A DNA stretch of 64,000 nucleotides from Polaromonas vacuolata (lineage in GTDB: Bacteria > Pseudomonadota > Gammaproteobacteria > Burkholderiales > Burkholderiaceae_C): contig NZ_CP051461.1 in NCBI RefSeq assembly GCF_012584515.1, positions 1,855,501 to 1,919,500 of the forward strand. The letters are read 5' to 3'. Positions 16,979 through 26,700 of this stretch are shown here, in pieces (position 1 is the first letter of the stretch; each line of letters begins with the position of its first letter). A model generated the notes under the pieces. The model was not told the DNA's origin. It was given only the letters and a program-made list of their open reading frames with translations, and did not search any database. Position numbers and translations under genes: made by a program.

Positions 16979-18709
16979 ATGAGATTTCGATATTCGGCAA
17001 TTGCGTTCACAGTGGCTCTGGCTACTGGTCAGCTCGCACATGCGGGTGAAGCAGAGGCTAAAAAATGGATAGACAGCGAGTTCCAGCCTTCTACGTTAAG
17101 CAAAGACAAACAACTCGCTGAAATGAAGTGGTTTATTGACGCGGCGAAAAAACTCAAAGCCAAAGGCGTGACTGAGATTTCCACCGTATCGGAAACACTG
17201 ACGGTGCACGAGTACGAATCTAAAACGCTGGCCAAAGCGTTTGAAGAAATTACCGGCATCAAGGTCAAGCACGACATCATCCAAGAAGGCGATGTGATTG
17301 AAAAACTGCAAACTTCTATGCAGTCGGGCAAAAGTATTTACGACGGTTGGGTCACTGACTCAGACCTGATTGGTACCCACTACCGCTACGGCGATATCAT
17401 GTCGCTGACCAAATACATGAAAGAAGCTGGCAAGCCCTACACCAGTCCAACGCTGGATTTAAAAGACTTCATCGGCACCAGCTTTACCACCGCTCCAGAT
17501 GGTCAGCTCTACCAATTACCAACGCAGCAGTTTGCTAACCTGTACTGGTTCCGCGCCGATCTTTTTGCGCGCAAAGACTTGCAAGAAAAATTTAAAGCTA
17601 AGTATGGGTACGAATTAGGCGTTCCACAAAACTGGTCAGCCTATGAAGACATCGCCGCATTCTTTACGGATGACGTCAAAAGCATAGACGGCAAGCCAAT
17701 TTATGGTCACATGGATTACGGCAAAAAAGACCCATCGCTGGGCTGGCGCTTTACCGATGCATGGCTGTCTATGGCCGGTGCTGCCGATATCGGCATTCCA
17801 AACGGCATGCCAGTAGACGAATGGGGCATCAAAGTTGGCGCTGACAAGTGCACACCGGTTGGCGCATCTGTCTCGCGCGGTGGTGCAACCAATTCGCCAG
17901 CTTCTGTTTACGCATTGACCAAGTACATCGAATGGATGAAAAAGTACGCACCTAAAGAAGCCATGGGTATGACTTTCGGCGAGTCTGGTCCTGTGCCAGC
18001 GCAAGGCCAAATCGCTCAGCAGATTTTTTGGTACACAGCATTTACTGCTGACATGGTCAAAAAAGGTTTGCCAGTTGTGAACGACGACGGCACACCGAAG
18101 TGGCGCATGGCCCCCGGCCCTAACGGCCCGTACTGGAAGCAAGGCATGCAAAACGGCTACCAAGACGTAGGTTCATGGACTTTCTTTAAAAACCATGATG
18201 CCGACAAAACTGCTGCTGCTTGGTTGTACGCGCAGTTTGTCACCAGCAAAACTGTCTCGCTTAAAAAATCGATTGTCGGTCTGACCTTTATTCGCGACAG
18301 CGACATTCGCGCTGACTACTTCACCAAAAATGCCAACAAGTACGGCGGTTTGATTGAGTTCTACCGTAGCCCAGCGCGCGTCGCATGGACACCTACTGGT
18401 ACCAACGTGCCTGACTATCCAAAGCTGGCTCAGCTGTGGTGGAAAAACGTGGCTGTAGCGGTAACTGGCGAGAAGACACCGCAAGCTGCGATGGATAACT
18501 TGGCTGAAGAAATGGATGCTGTGATGGCACGTCTGGAACGCGCAGGCATGGCGCATTGCGCACCAAAACTTGCTGCTAAACAAGATCCAGCCAAAATGCT
18601 GAGCGACACACATGCGCCTTGGAAGAAGTTAGCCAATGAAAAAGTCAAGGGTGAAACCGTTGCCTATGACAAGTTATTACAAGCATGGAAAGACGGCAAA
18701 GTTCGTTAA
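16979..18709 (+). CDS. glpV: Glycerol ABC transporter periplasmic binding protein GlpV
   Basis: A 576-residue family 1-type extracellular binding protein, unusually large as is typical for GlpV. The signal peptide ends at LAHA (residues about 1-23), before GEAEAKKW. The start is ATG 16979, with GAGGAG 7 bases upstream; an upstream in-frame ATG at 16898 would add 27 residues before the signal peptide and is rejected. The mature part contains FEEITGIKVKHDIIQEGDV, TDSDLIGTHYRYGDI and WRFTDAWLSMAG. It captures glycerol in the periplasm for GlpPQ/GlpST. A pair of hairpins separates it from glpD. Confidence 0.9.
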   Translation: MRFRYSAIAFTVALATGQLAHAGEAEAKKWIDSEFQPSTLSKDKQLAEMKWFIDAAKKLKAKGVTEISTVSETLTVHEYESKTLAKAFEEITGIKVKHDIIQEGDVIEKLQTSMQSGKSIYDGWVTDSDLIGTHYRYGDIMSLTKYMKEAGKPYTSPTLDLKDFIGTSFTTAPDGQLYQLPTQQFANLYWFRADLFARKDLQEKFKAKYGYELGVPQNWSAYEDIAAFFTDDVKSIDGKPIYGHMDYGKKDPSLGWRFTDAWLSMAGAADIGIPNGMPVDEWGIKVGADKCTPVGASVSRGGATNSPASVYALTKYIEWMKKYAPKEAMGMTFGESGPVPAQGQIAQQIFWYTAFTADMVKKGLPVVNDDGTPKWRMAPGPNGPYWKQGMQNGYQDVGSWTFFKNHDADKTAAAWLYAQFVTSKTVSLKKSIVGLTFIRDSDIRADYFTKNANKYGGLIEFYRSPARVAWTPTGTNVPDYPKLAQLWWKNVAVAVTGEKTPQAAMDNLAEEMDAVMARLERAGMAHCAPKLAAKQDPAKMLSDTHAPWKKLANEKVKGETVAYDKLLQAWKDGKVR

Positions 18710-18771
18710 GTTTTAGACTTGTAAAAAAGCTCCGGCGGCTAGATTTTTTAGCAGTCGGATTCAAACAATAC

Positions 18772-18792
18772 GGTGCGTTGACTCAACGCACC
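18772..18792 (+). other. Intercistronic hairpin 1 between glpV and glpD
   Basis: Perfect 9-bp stem GGTGCGTTG (18772-18780) with CAACGCACC (18784-18792), loop ACT. No T-tract follows, so it is more likely a 3' stabiliser or processing signal for the glpV message than a full terminator. Confidence 0.65.
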
Positions 18793-18806
18793 CCATAACG
18801 GTACTG

Positions 18807-18835
18807 GATACTTCAGAGCTTGGCTCTGAAGTATC
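18807..18835 (+). other. Intercistronic hairpin 2 just upstream of glpD
   Basis: Perfect 13-bp stem (18807-18819 with 18823-18835) with a 3-nt TTG loop, 11 bases before the chosen glpD ATG at 18847. No T-tract follows. It would sit over the ribosome-binding region of glpD and could set glpD translation or mRNA decay. Confidence 0.7.
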
Positions 18836-18846
18836 AGTCTGAAGAT

Positions 18847-20439
18847 ATGCGCGACAACTCTCAACCTTTTCTTACTGAACGCGCCACATTAATAGCGCAG
18901 TTGGCGCAGCCGCGTCAATATGATTTAGCCATTATTGGCGGCGGCGCCACGGGTCTGGGCGTGGCGCTTGACGCGGCCCTGCGCGGTTTGAGCGTGGTAC
19001 TAATTGAGTCGCATGACTTTGCCAAGGGCACGTCGTCACGCTCAACAAAATTAGTACACGGCGGCGTACGTTACTTGGCGCAAGGCAATATTTCTCTGGT
19101 GCGTGAGGCGTTGCACGAACGCTCTAGCTTGCTGCACAATGCACCGCATTTGGCCCAACCCCTGCCCTTTGTGATGCCAGCTTACCGCTGGTGGGAAGCG
19201 CCGTTTTATGGCATTGGCCTTAAAGCCTACGACGTCTTGGCCGGTAAATCTGGACTCGGTCCTACAGAATTTTTAGGCCGCGCACAAACCCGCACTTGTT
19301 TGCCATCGGTGAGTGAGAAAAATTTATGGGGTGGCGTTAAATACTGGGATGGTCAGTTTGACGACGCGCGTTTGGCGTTGGCTCTTGCGCGCACCGCAGC
19401 TGCGAAAGGCGCACTTTTAATTAATTACTGTGAAGCCGTTGGCCTGATTCATACCGACGGAAAAGTCGCTGGCCTACATTGCCGCGATACTGAAACTGGG
19501 CAAGCCATAGAGATCAAAGCTAAATGCGTGGTCAACGCTACTGGTGTTTGGGTGGATGCTTTGCGCGCACTCGACGGTCAAGCCGTAGGGCAAGTCAGCG
19601 CGCCAATGGTTGCGCCCAGCCAAGGCGTTCACCTAGTCGTTGATCGCGAATTTTTCCCTGGCGACCACGCCTTGCTAGTGCCCAAAACAGCCGACGGCCG
19701 CGTTTTATTTGCCGTGCCCTGGCTAGGCAAAGTCATACTCGGCACAACCGATACCCCGCGAAATGATTTGTCACGCGAGCCGGATCCGTTTGCACAAGAA
19801 GTCGCTTTTATTCTTGGCGAATCTGCCCGCTATTTAAAACGTGCACCGCGCCGCGAAGATGTGCGCAGCGTTTGGGTAGGTTTAAGGCCTTTGGTCAAAC
19901 CGCCAGAAGAAGATGGCGGCAATACAAAAGGCATTAGCCGTGAACACACAGTAGCCGTGAGTCAAACTGGTTTGGTCACCGTGACGGGTGGCAAGTGGAC
20001 GACTTACCGCGCAATGGCTGAGGACGTGTTGGAAAAATGCCAGACCTCGGGCTTGCTGCCTGCACTGCCCGCCTCTACCACCTCTGACTGCCTGTTGGTT
20101 GGTGCACCGCCTAAAGGCTCAACAACAACGCGCATCAGCGAGGAGCCGGGCGCCCACCTCTACGGTCAAGAGCAAGATGCCTTAAGCAAATTACCTGGCG
20201 CAGAAGTAATGGTGGCACCCAATTTAAGCGAAGCCATGGTGCGTTTTGCAGCGCGTTTTGAATATGCGCGCACGGTTGAAGATGTGTTGGCGCGGCGCAG
20301 CCGACTGCTGTTTCTCGATGCTCGCGCTGCAGCGACAGCCGCCCCAGCAGTTGCGGCCATATTGGCGGATGAGTTGGGCGCACCTATAACCACTAGCGAA
20401 TTTTTAGCCTTGACTGAGCGTTACCTCAGCTTGCCTTGA
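18847..20439 (+). CDS. glpD: Aerobic glycerol-3-phosphate dehydrogenase GlpD
   Basis: A 530-residue FAD enzyme that oxidises sn-glycerol 3-phosphate to dihydroxyacetone phosphate at the inner membrane and passes electrons to quinone. It has the FAD-binding motif LAIIGGGATGLGVALDAA (about 27-44), the GTSSRSTKLVHGGVRYL motif of GlpD, NATGVWVD, LGTTDTPR and VTVTGGKWTTYRAMAED. The start is ATG 18847 (MRDNSQPF); a TTG at 18820 is in frame but lies in the loop of a hairpin. It is the last gene of the glycerol operon and completes the route glycerol to glycerol 3-phosphate to DHAP. Confidence 0.95.
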   Translation: MRDNSQPFLTERATLIAQLAQPRQYDLAIIGGGATGLGVALDAALRGLSVVLIESHDFAKGTSSRSTKLVHGGVRYLAQGNISLVREALHERSSLLHNAPHLAQPLPFVMPAYRWWEAPFYGIGLKAYDVLAGKSGLGPTEFLGRAQTRTCLPSVSEKNLWGGVKYWDGQFDDARLALALARTAAAKGALLINYCEAVGLIHTDGKVAGLHCRDTETGQAIEIKAKCVVNATGVWVDALRALDGQAVGQVSAPMVAPSQGVHLVVDREFFPGDHALLVPKTADGRVLFAVPWLGKVILGTTDTPRNDLSREPDPFAQEVAFILGESARYLKRAPRREDVRSVWVGLRPLVKPPEEDGGNTKGISREHTVAVSQTGLVTVTGGKWTTYRAMAEDVLEKCQTSGLLPALPASTTSDCLLVGAPPKGSTTTRISEEPGAHLYGQEQDALSKLPGAEVMVAPNLSEAMVRFAARFEYARTVEDVLARRSRLLFLDARAAATAAPAVAAILADELGAPITTSEFLALTERYLSLP

Positions 20440-20448
20440 TGGTTAAAT

Positions 20449-20519
20449 CGCTAAATTTTCAAGCAATGGCAAGACGCTTTAAGCGCTGAAAAGCCGTGAA
20501 AATTTAGCGCTGATTTTTT
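20449..20519 (+). terminator. Probable glpD terminator with long stem
   Basis: A perfect 13-bp inverted repeat (20449-20461 with 20497-20509) encloses a 35-nt loop that can form a smaller CGCTT/AAGCG hairpin, and a six-T tract follows at 20514-20519. Position just after glpD and strand fit the end of the glp operon. Confidence 0.65.
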
Positions 20520-20572
20520 GGCGGCTGATAAAAAAAACGTCTCAGCGCTAGTTCATCGCCAGTTCATCGCCA

Positions 20573-21277
20573 TCAGGAAAACCAAGTAACTTTTCCGCTT
20601 GAAATGTCGTGCATTGCACCGACAACCTTAACCTTTCCCTGTGCCACCAAATTTTTAATTAGCGGACTATTCTGCGTTACATTCATCACCGCATCCTCAA
20701 CGTTTTGAGCAGCGAGTTTTTGTACTAAATCTTTGTTTTTAGAACTGACAACGCCTTTGTAATTGAGCTTGTCTAAGGAGGGTCGAATGTTCTCCAGCAA
20801 GGCTGTCAAGTTGCCGAGTTTGGCGTTATCTGCAGCGCCTTTGATGGCGCCACATTCGGTATGGCCCAACACTACAACAAGCTTAGCGCCGGCGAGTTGC
20901 GTCGCAAACTCTAAGCTTCCCAGAATGTCCTCATTGACAAAATTACCGGCGATACGCGCAGCGAAGATATCACCCAACCGCTGGTCAAATATCAATTCCG
21001 GAGGAACTCGGCTATCGATACAACCTACCACTACCGCAAATGGAGACTGCTGATTGGCAGTGTCCTTAACTTGTTTAAGCATGTCGCAATTGCGCATGGT
21101 TCCTGCAAGAAAACGGTCGTTACCAGTCTTGAGAAATTCCAAAGCTTCATCGGGTGTGGTGGCTTTTTGTGTGGTGGCGGTAAATGCCTCACAGCTTTGT
21201 GCAGCATTGGCGCGGCCAACTAAGCTTGCAGCGGATAACGCAAAAAGTGATTGCAAAGCAAAACGTCTGGGTAACAT
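20573..21277 (-). CDS. Beta-class carbonic anhydrase with N-terminal export signal
   Basis: Interconverts CO2 and bicarbonate. The 234-residue protein has all zinc ligands of a beta-carbonic anhydrase: Cys86 and Asp88 in CIDSR with Arg90, and His139 and Cys142 in GHTECGAIKGA. An N-terminal segment with PRR, a hydrophobic run LFALSAASLV and a GRANA site reads as an export signal, either Sec or a non-standard Tat signal because the residue order after the twin arginines (FAL) does not fit the usual RRxFLK. It would thus act in the periplasm, unlike E. coli Can/CynT. It is alone, with an AT-rich 200-bp promoter region upstream. Confidence 0.9.
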   Translation of the reverse strand: MLPRRFALQSLFALSAASLVGRANAAQSCEAFTATTQKATTPDEALEFLKTGNDRFLAGTMRNCDMLKQVKDTANQQSPFAVVVGCIDSRVPPELIFDQRLGDIFAARIAGNFVNEDILGSLEFATQLAGAKLVVVLGHTECGAIKGAADNAKLGNLTALLENIRPSLDKLNYKGVVSSKNKDLVQKLAAQNVEDAVMNVTQNSPLIKNLVAQGKVKVVGAMHDISSGKVTWFS

Positions 21278-21478
21278 GGATTGACCTTTTTTAGATAGTT
21301 TTGTATCAGTAATTAAAAAAATATTGGCTCCTTAAAAATAAATTTAATTTAAAGCTGTGAAGATTCAAATTTGAATCATCGTGTACGACTAAGTGCAGGA
21401 ACTTTGATTCCTCAGCACGTTATTTAAAATTGTAAAAATTAACCTAAATACAGAATTGTGTAGAAGTCATTAATTTTT

Positions 21479-21868
21479 TTAGACCAAAAATCGACTCTTA
21501 TAGTCCTCTGGCGGCACAGCACAAGTGGTTAAGCTGCCGAACAATTTATAGCGATTGCGCGCCCCTAATCGATAGGCTGCATCTCTAAGAGGTGCGGGAA
21601 CAATCCAGCCAATCCACGCAAGTCGCCAAGGCCAACCAAGCTTATGCAGCACACGAAAAATGGCGGCTGTGTGCTGCCACGATTGCTGACCGTCAACTAG
21701 TAATATGGTCTCTAACTTATCGACTCTTAGTCCTGCTTGGAGTAGTAGCGCCTTACCACTTTCGCTTTGAATTGAAGCGAACTGAAAAACCTTTTGATGG
21801 TCGTGCTTGAGCAAAAATTTCACCGAACCATTGCATAACAGACATTGGGCGTCGAATACAAGAATCAT
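21479..21868 (-). CDS. DCC-family thiol-disulfide protein (DUF393)
   Basis: A 129-residue protein beginning MILVFDAQCLLCNGSVKF, which holds the family DxxCxxC motif (Asp6, Cys9, Cys12), followed by FQFASIQSESGKALL, RVLHKLGWPWRL and the C-terminal RDAAYRLGARNRYKLFG, all typical of DUF393/YuxK proteins. The CxxC suggests a redox role, but a substrate is not established. It starts 31 bp after the putP terminator, so it is a separate unit. Confidence 0.87.
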   Translation of the reverse strand: MILVFDAQCLLCNGSVKFLLKHDHQKVFQFASIQSESGKALLLQAGLRVDKLETILLVDGQQSWQHTAAIFRVLHKLGWPWRLAWIGWIVPAPLRDAAYRLGARNRYKLFGSLTTCAVPPEDYKSRFLV

Positions 21869-21898
21869 GTGAATTCCTTTATATAAATAAATAAATAA

Positions 21899-21929
21899 AA
21901 AAAAGAGCCATTTGTAATGGCTCTTTTTT
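21899..21929 (-). terminator. Intrinsic terminator of putP
   Basis: Stem AGAGCCATT (21904-21912) with AATGGCTCT (21916-21924), loop TGT, flanked by an A-run on one side and a T-run on the other, so it can act in both directions. It lies 158 bp after the putP stop on the minus strand. Confidence 0.85.
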
Positions 21930-22086
21930 TACTCAAATCAAACCGGTCTAAATCTTTAAAGGCCTAAATTATATTTTCTTAAAGTATCAAAGCAAGAGCT
22001 ACTCAGCTCAAACGGTTATTGCTATTGGCCAGAGTTACTTGGATTTCAATCTCACACTTGAAATCCAAGAACTGTACTGAGTCTTC

Positions 22087-23571
22087 TTAAACTGACAACA
22101 GTTCTGTTTCAACTGCCTGGTGTTTTTTCACCATGCTGGCAGATGGTTGGCCAAAACGGCTGACCACAACAGTTACTAGCCAGGAAAGAATAAAACCAGG
22201 AACGATTTCATACAATCCAAACCAGCCGTTTTGCTTCCAAACTAACACCGTGATGGCGCCCACTAAAATGCCCGCCAATGCGCCGTTACGCGTCATGCGT
22301 GACCAGAACAATGACAAGATGATGACTGAGCCAAAGGCCGCACCAAAACCGGCCCATGCATAGCTAACCATGCCCAAAACTTTGGCCTCAGGATCGCTGG
22401 CAATGCCTATTGCAATCAGTGACACAGACAAGACCATCGCCCGACCAATCCAGACCAGTTCTTTTTGCGTGGCGTTTTTGCGTATGAAGGTGTGATAAAT
22501 ATCTTCAGTTAAAGCACTAGAGCAAACCAGCAACTGGCAAGACAAAGTGCTCATCACAGCGCCCAAGATAGCGGCGAGCAAGACACCGGCTACCCACGGA
22601 TTAAACAACTGTTTAGCCAGCTCGATAAACACGGTTTCTGAGTTGGCCTTTACAGCAACGGCTGCATCAGCGTTAGCTAGAAAATAAGGAATACCAACAA
22701 ATCCGACCCCCACCGCACCGGCTAAACACAAGATCATCCAAGTCATGCTGATGCGGCGCGCTGTTGGAATAATTGACACCGATTCGGCCGCCATAAAACG
22801 CACCAAGATATGCGGTTGACCAAAATAACCAAGGCCCCAAGCAATTAGCGAGACAATGCCGACAAACGAGGCGCCTTGCATCATGTCTAGCTGCGCTGGC
22901 TTCATCAATTCAACGATTGTCTGAGCTGGCTGTAAATCTCCGCTCACAGCGAAGTACGCGACTACCGGCGTGACGATTAAAGCAGTGATCATCAATGATG
23001 CTTGGATAGTGTCCGTCCAACTGACAGCCAGAAAGCCACCAATAAACACGTATGCAATTGTGCAAGCTGCACCGACCCATAAAGCGGTGTCATAAGGCAG
23101 GCCAAACATATTTTCAAACAGTCTTGCACCAGCGACTACGCCGGAGGCGCAATAAACGGTGAAAAACACCAAAATCACCAACGTCGTGAGTATGCGCAGC
23201 AAATTAGCCTTGTCCTCAAAACGGTTGGCGAAGTAGTCGGGCAGCGTTAACGCGTTACCGGCTCGTTCGGTGTAAAGCCGTAACCGTGCGGCGACAAAAC
23301 GCCAATTGAGGTATGCGCCAATGATTAAACCCACACCAATCCAAGCTTCGCTTAGCCCGGATAAATAAATTGCACCTGGTAGACCCAGAAGCAGCCAGCC
23401 GCTCATGTCAGAAGCCCCGGCTGACAGCGCAGTGACAAAGCTGCCAAGACTTCGGCCGCCCAAAATGTAGTCGTCTAAGTTTTGAGTGCCGCGATAGCCT
23501 AAAAAGCCTATGCCAAGCATTGCAAGCAAATAGATGCCGAAGGTGATTAGGGTGGGATCCGTTAAGTTCAT
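22087..23571 (-). CDS. putP: Sodium/proline symporter PutP
   Basis: A 494-residue member of the solute:sodium symporter family with about 13 membrane helices. It shows DYILGGRSLGSFVTALSAGASDMSGWLLLG (here in parts: DDYILGGRSLG, SAGASDMSGWLLLG), whose Asp in ASDMSG corresponds to the Na+-site region of E. coli PutP, then GLSEAWIGVGL and GLGYFGQPHILVRFMA. It imports proline with Na+. It lies 141 bp after putA on the same strand and ends before a strong terminator, so the two are probably one transcription unit under PutA control. Confidence 0.95.
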   Translation of the reverse strand: MNLTDPTLITFGIYLLAMLGIGFLGYRGTQNLDDYILGGRSLGSFVTALSAGASDMSGWLLLGLPGAIYLSGLSEAWIGVGLIIGAYLNWRFVAARLRLYTERAGNALTLPDYFANRFEDKANLLRILTTLVILVFFTVYCASGVVAGARLFENMFGLPYDTALWVGAACTIAYVFIGGFLAVSWTDTIQASLMITALIVTPVVAYFAVSGDLQPAQTIVELMKPAQLDMMQGASFVGIVSLIAWGLGYFGQPHILVRFMAAESVSIIPTARRISMTWMILCLAGAVGVGFVGIPYFLANADAAVAVKANSETVFIELAKQLFNPWVAGVLLAAILGAVMSTLSCQLLVCSSALTEDIYHTFIRKNATQKELVWIGRAMVLSVSLIAIGIASDPEAKVLGMVSYAWAGFGAAFGSVIILSLFWSRMTRNGALAGILVGAITVLVWKQNGWFGLYEIVPGFILSWLVTVVVSRFGQPSASMVKKHQAVETELLSV

Positions 23572-23712
23572 GAAGGTCTCCTCTAGGTGGGAAGTGATGG
23601 CTCAAAAAATTGAGTCTTATGACTGCGGCAAAGCAGTTAGTGTCAAGCCATCCCTTGCTATGAGGATGGCTGTTGTTGGGAATGCTGATTAGCCAAAGCC
23701 AATATTAAATAT

Positions 23713-26700
23713 CTACCCCATGGTCATGAGTTGCGCATTACCACCTGCCGCTGCAGTGTTGGTACTGATGCTTTGCTCGTGCATTAAGGCACTTACGTCG
23801 TATACGCCGCCCGAAGCCAGTTGTGCCGAGGTCAAGTTTTCAACCCGCACGATGGCACCAGAGCGCTCGGCAATGCGCGGTAACAAGGCATGCAGCGTAT
23901 CGCTATCGCCTTCAAATAAGAGTGCGCTCAAATGTTGCTGCTCTAAAAGTTGTCCCACTTTATGAGCCCGCACAAAGGCTTGCACATCAGCTGGAAATAT
24001 CGCCAACGCTAGCGCGACTGGACTACCGGCAATAGGTGTTTCTAACCAGCACGGGTTGCCACTGGCCAATGCTGCTGCGACTTGTTGCACCAAACCTAGC
24101 GCGGTTTGTGGCATGGCCCAGACAGCGCCGCGGGGCAGTAGCTGGTAACGATTCGCCTCCCCCGTTGGGCCTGGCATGGTAAAGATTTGGCCTAGTACGT
24201 TGCTTGCTGTGTAAGCATCGCAAGCGGTCACGGCTTTAGCCATATCGCCGCTGGTTTGCCAGCCGTCTAGCGCCAAAAATGCGGGACTCACTAACGCTGA
24301 GTTCAAACTTTGCAAGGCCTTTAAGGCTAGCGTAGCTGCTGGGTTAGGCAGCTTAATCAGCGCTGCACTAGGACTAACTGGCATGGTTGGCAGAGCGGTG
24401 AGTGCTTGGTTGCCTTGTGAGGGATTGGCTTGCAGCAAGCGGTACAGATAAAGCGGGCCGCCCGCCTTGGGACCAGTACCCGACAAACCCATGCCGCCAA
24501 AAGGCTGGACGCCGACCACAGCGCCAATTACGTTGCGGTTAACGTACACGTTGCCGGCTTGGACTTTTTGCGTCACTTGAGCAATCGTCTCGTCGATACG
24601 GCTGTGCACCCCAAAGGTCAGGCCGTAGCCGGTTGCGTTCAGCGCGTCCAACACTTCACCCAGTTGATCACGGCGGTAACGCAGCACATGCAGCACTGGC
24701 CCAAAGACTTCGCGCTGCAAGCGTTTTATGTCATCAATTTCGATCAGTGCTGGCATCACAAAATGCCCTTGCACCGCGCTTTCATTGCGCCCCACACGGG
24801 TCACGCTTTGACCTTCGGATTGCATACGTGCAATGTGCGCTTCAATTTGGATACGGGCGTCCTCATCTATCACTGGGCCGACGTCAGTTTGCATGCGGTC
24901 TGGGTTACCCATAACCCATTCGCGCATGGCATGTTTGATCATCTCCACTACTCTATCCGCTCCGTCTTCTTGCAGGCACAACAAGCGCAGTGCAGAGCAA
25001 CGTTGACCAGCTGAATCAAAAGCCGATGACAACACGTCACCTACCAATTGTTCTGCCAATGCCGACGAATCCGCCACCAGTGCATTTTGGCCACCGGTCT
25101 CCGCAATCAATGTAATCGGTCTGCCTTGAGGACTCAGACGTTTGGCCAAGGTTTGCGCAATCATGCGCGACACTTCGGTCGAACCGGTGAACATCACACC
25201 CGCTATTTGGCGGTGTGCAACCAGTGCTGCACCGACTGTCTCGCCAGTGCCGGGCACTAATTGCACGGCATCAACAGGAACACCGGCTTCGTGCAAAATT
25301 TTGACCATCACGTCAGCAATCAGTGAGGTCTGCTCGGCCGGTTTGGCCAAAGCGCAATTACCACTGGCTAAGGCAGCGGCGACTTGGCCGGTAAAAATTG
25401 CCAGCGGAAAATTCCACGGACTGATGCACAGCACCACGCCTAGTGGTCGGTGCGTAGCGTTATCAAACGTAGCGGATACCTGAGCAGCGTAGTAGCGCAA
25501 AAAGTCCACTGCTTCGCGTATTTCGGCTATCGCGTTTGGTATCGACTTGCCAGCCTCACGCACGATGAGACCGAGTAAGCTTTGCGTGCGCTGCTCCAAC
25601 AAGTCGGCGGCGCGACTCAAACAGGCGGCACGCTCTTCTTGTGGCGTACCCTGCCAAATTTGTGCGGCGCGGGCGGCGCGGCTAATGGCCAGTTCGACAT
25701 CTTCTGCGCTAGCCGGTCGCATCCAACCGACTTGATCACGCGTATCCGCTGGATTCAAAACCGCGTGCCAGCCGCCATCAGTATTGGGCGCATCCGTTGC
25801 GGCTATGTCAGCCACCGTACTAGAGGCGGTGTATAAATTCTGCGTACTGCGCAGTAAGCCAGCGGACAAGGACGCCAGTTGTTGCTCGTTGGCTAAATTT
25901 AAACCGGTCGAATTTTGCCGTGATTGCTCACCTAAATCGGCAAACATCTGGCGCGGCAGAGGAATTTTGTCGTGTGGAGCACCTAAGCGACCAGTCTCAA
26001 ATTCAGTTTGCTGAACTTGGAACACGGGATCCACCACCAATTCAGCCACCGGAATATTGGCATCGCCAATGCGGTTAACAAATGAGGTGTTAGCGCCGTT
26101 TTCTAATAAACGCCGCACCAAGTAGGCCAACAGCGTTTCGTGCGTGCCAACCGGCGCATAAATGCGGCAAGGCCGGGCAAGTTTTCCGTTGGCGACACTG
26201 CCTGTGACTTGGTCATAGAGTGGCTCGCCCATGCCGTGCAGGCATTGGAATTCATACTGCCCGCTGTAGTAATTGCCGCCAGCCATGTGGTAGATAGTGG
26301 CGAGCGTCTGCGCATTGTGGGTAGCGAATTGTGGATAGATCGCATCTGGCGCATCCAGCAGTTTTCTTGCACAGGCCAAAAAGGCGACATCGGTGTGCAC
26401 CTTTCGGGTGTAGACCGGATAGCCTTCATGGCCATCGAGTTGGGCGCGTTTGATTTCACTGTCCCAGTAAGCGCCTTTGACCAGTCGAATCATTAACCGG
26501 TGGCCGCTGCGTCTAGCCAAATCGATGGCGTAATCAATCACAAATGGGCAGCGTTTTTGATACGCTTGCACCACAAAACCGATACCGTTCCAGCCTTTTA
26601 GCGCGGGCTCAAAACACAGGCATTCGAGTAAATCAAGCGACAACTCTAAGCGGTCGGCTTCTTCAGCATCAATGTTCAATCCAATGTCGTATTTGCGCGC

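Noticed and set aside
17636..18163. 175-codon ORF antisense to glpV
   Set aside because: Fully inside glpV on the other strand, no domain, no independent promoter or ribosome binding site seen.
24430..25014. 194-codon ORF antisense to putA
   Set aside because: Shadow of the aldehyde dehydrogenase domain; no family likeness and His/Gln-rich as expected from antisense of biased codons.
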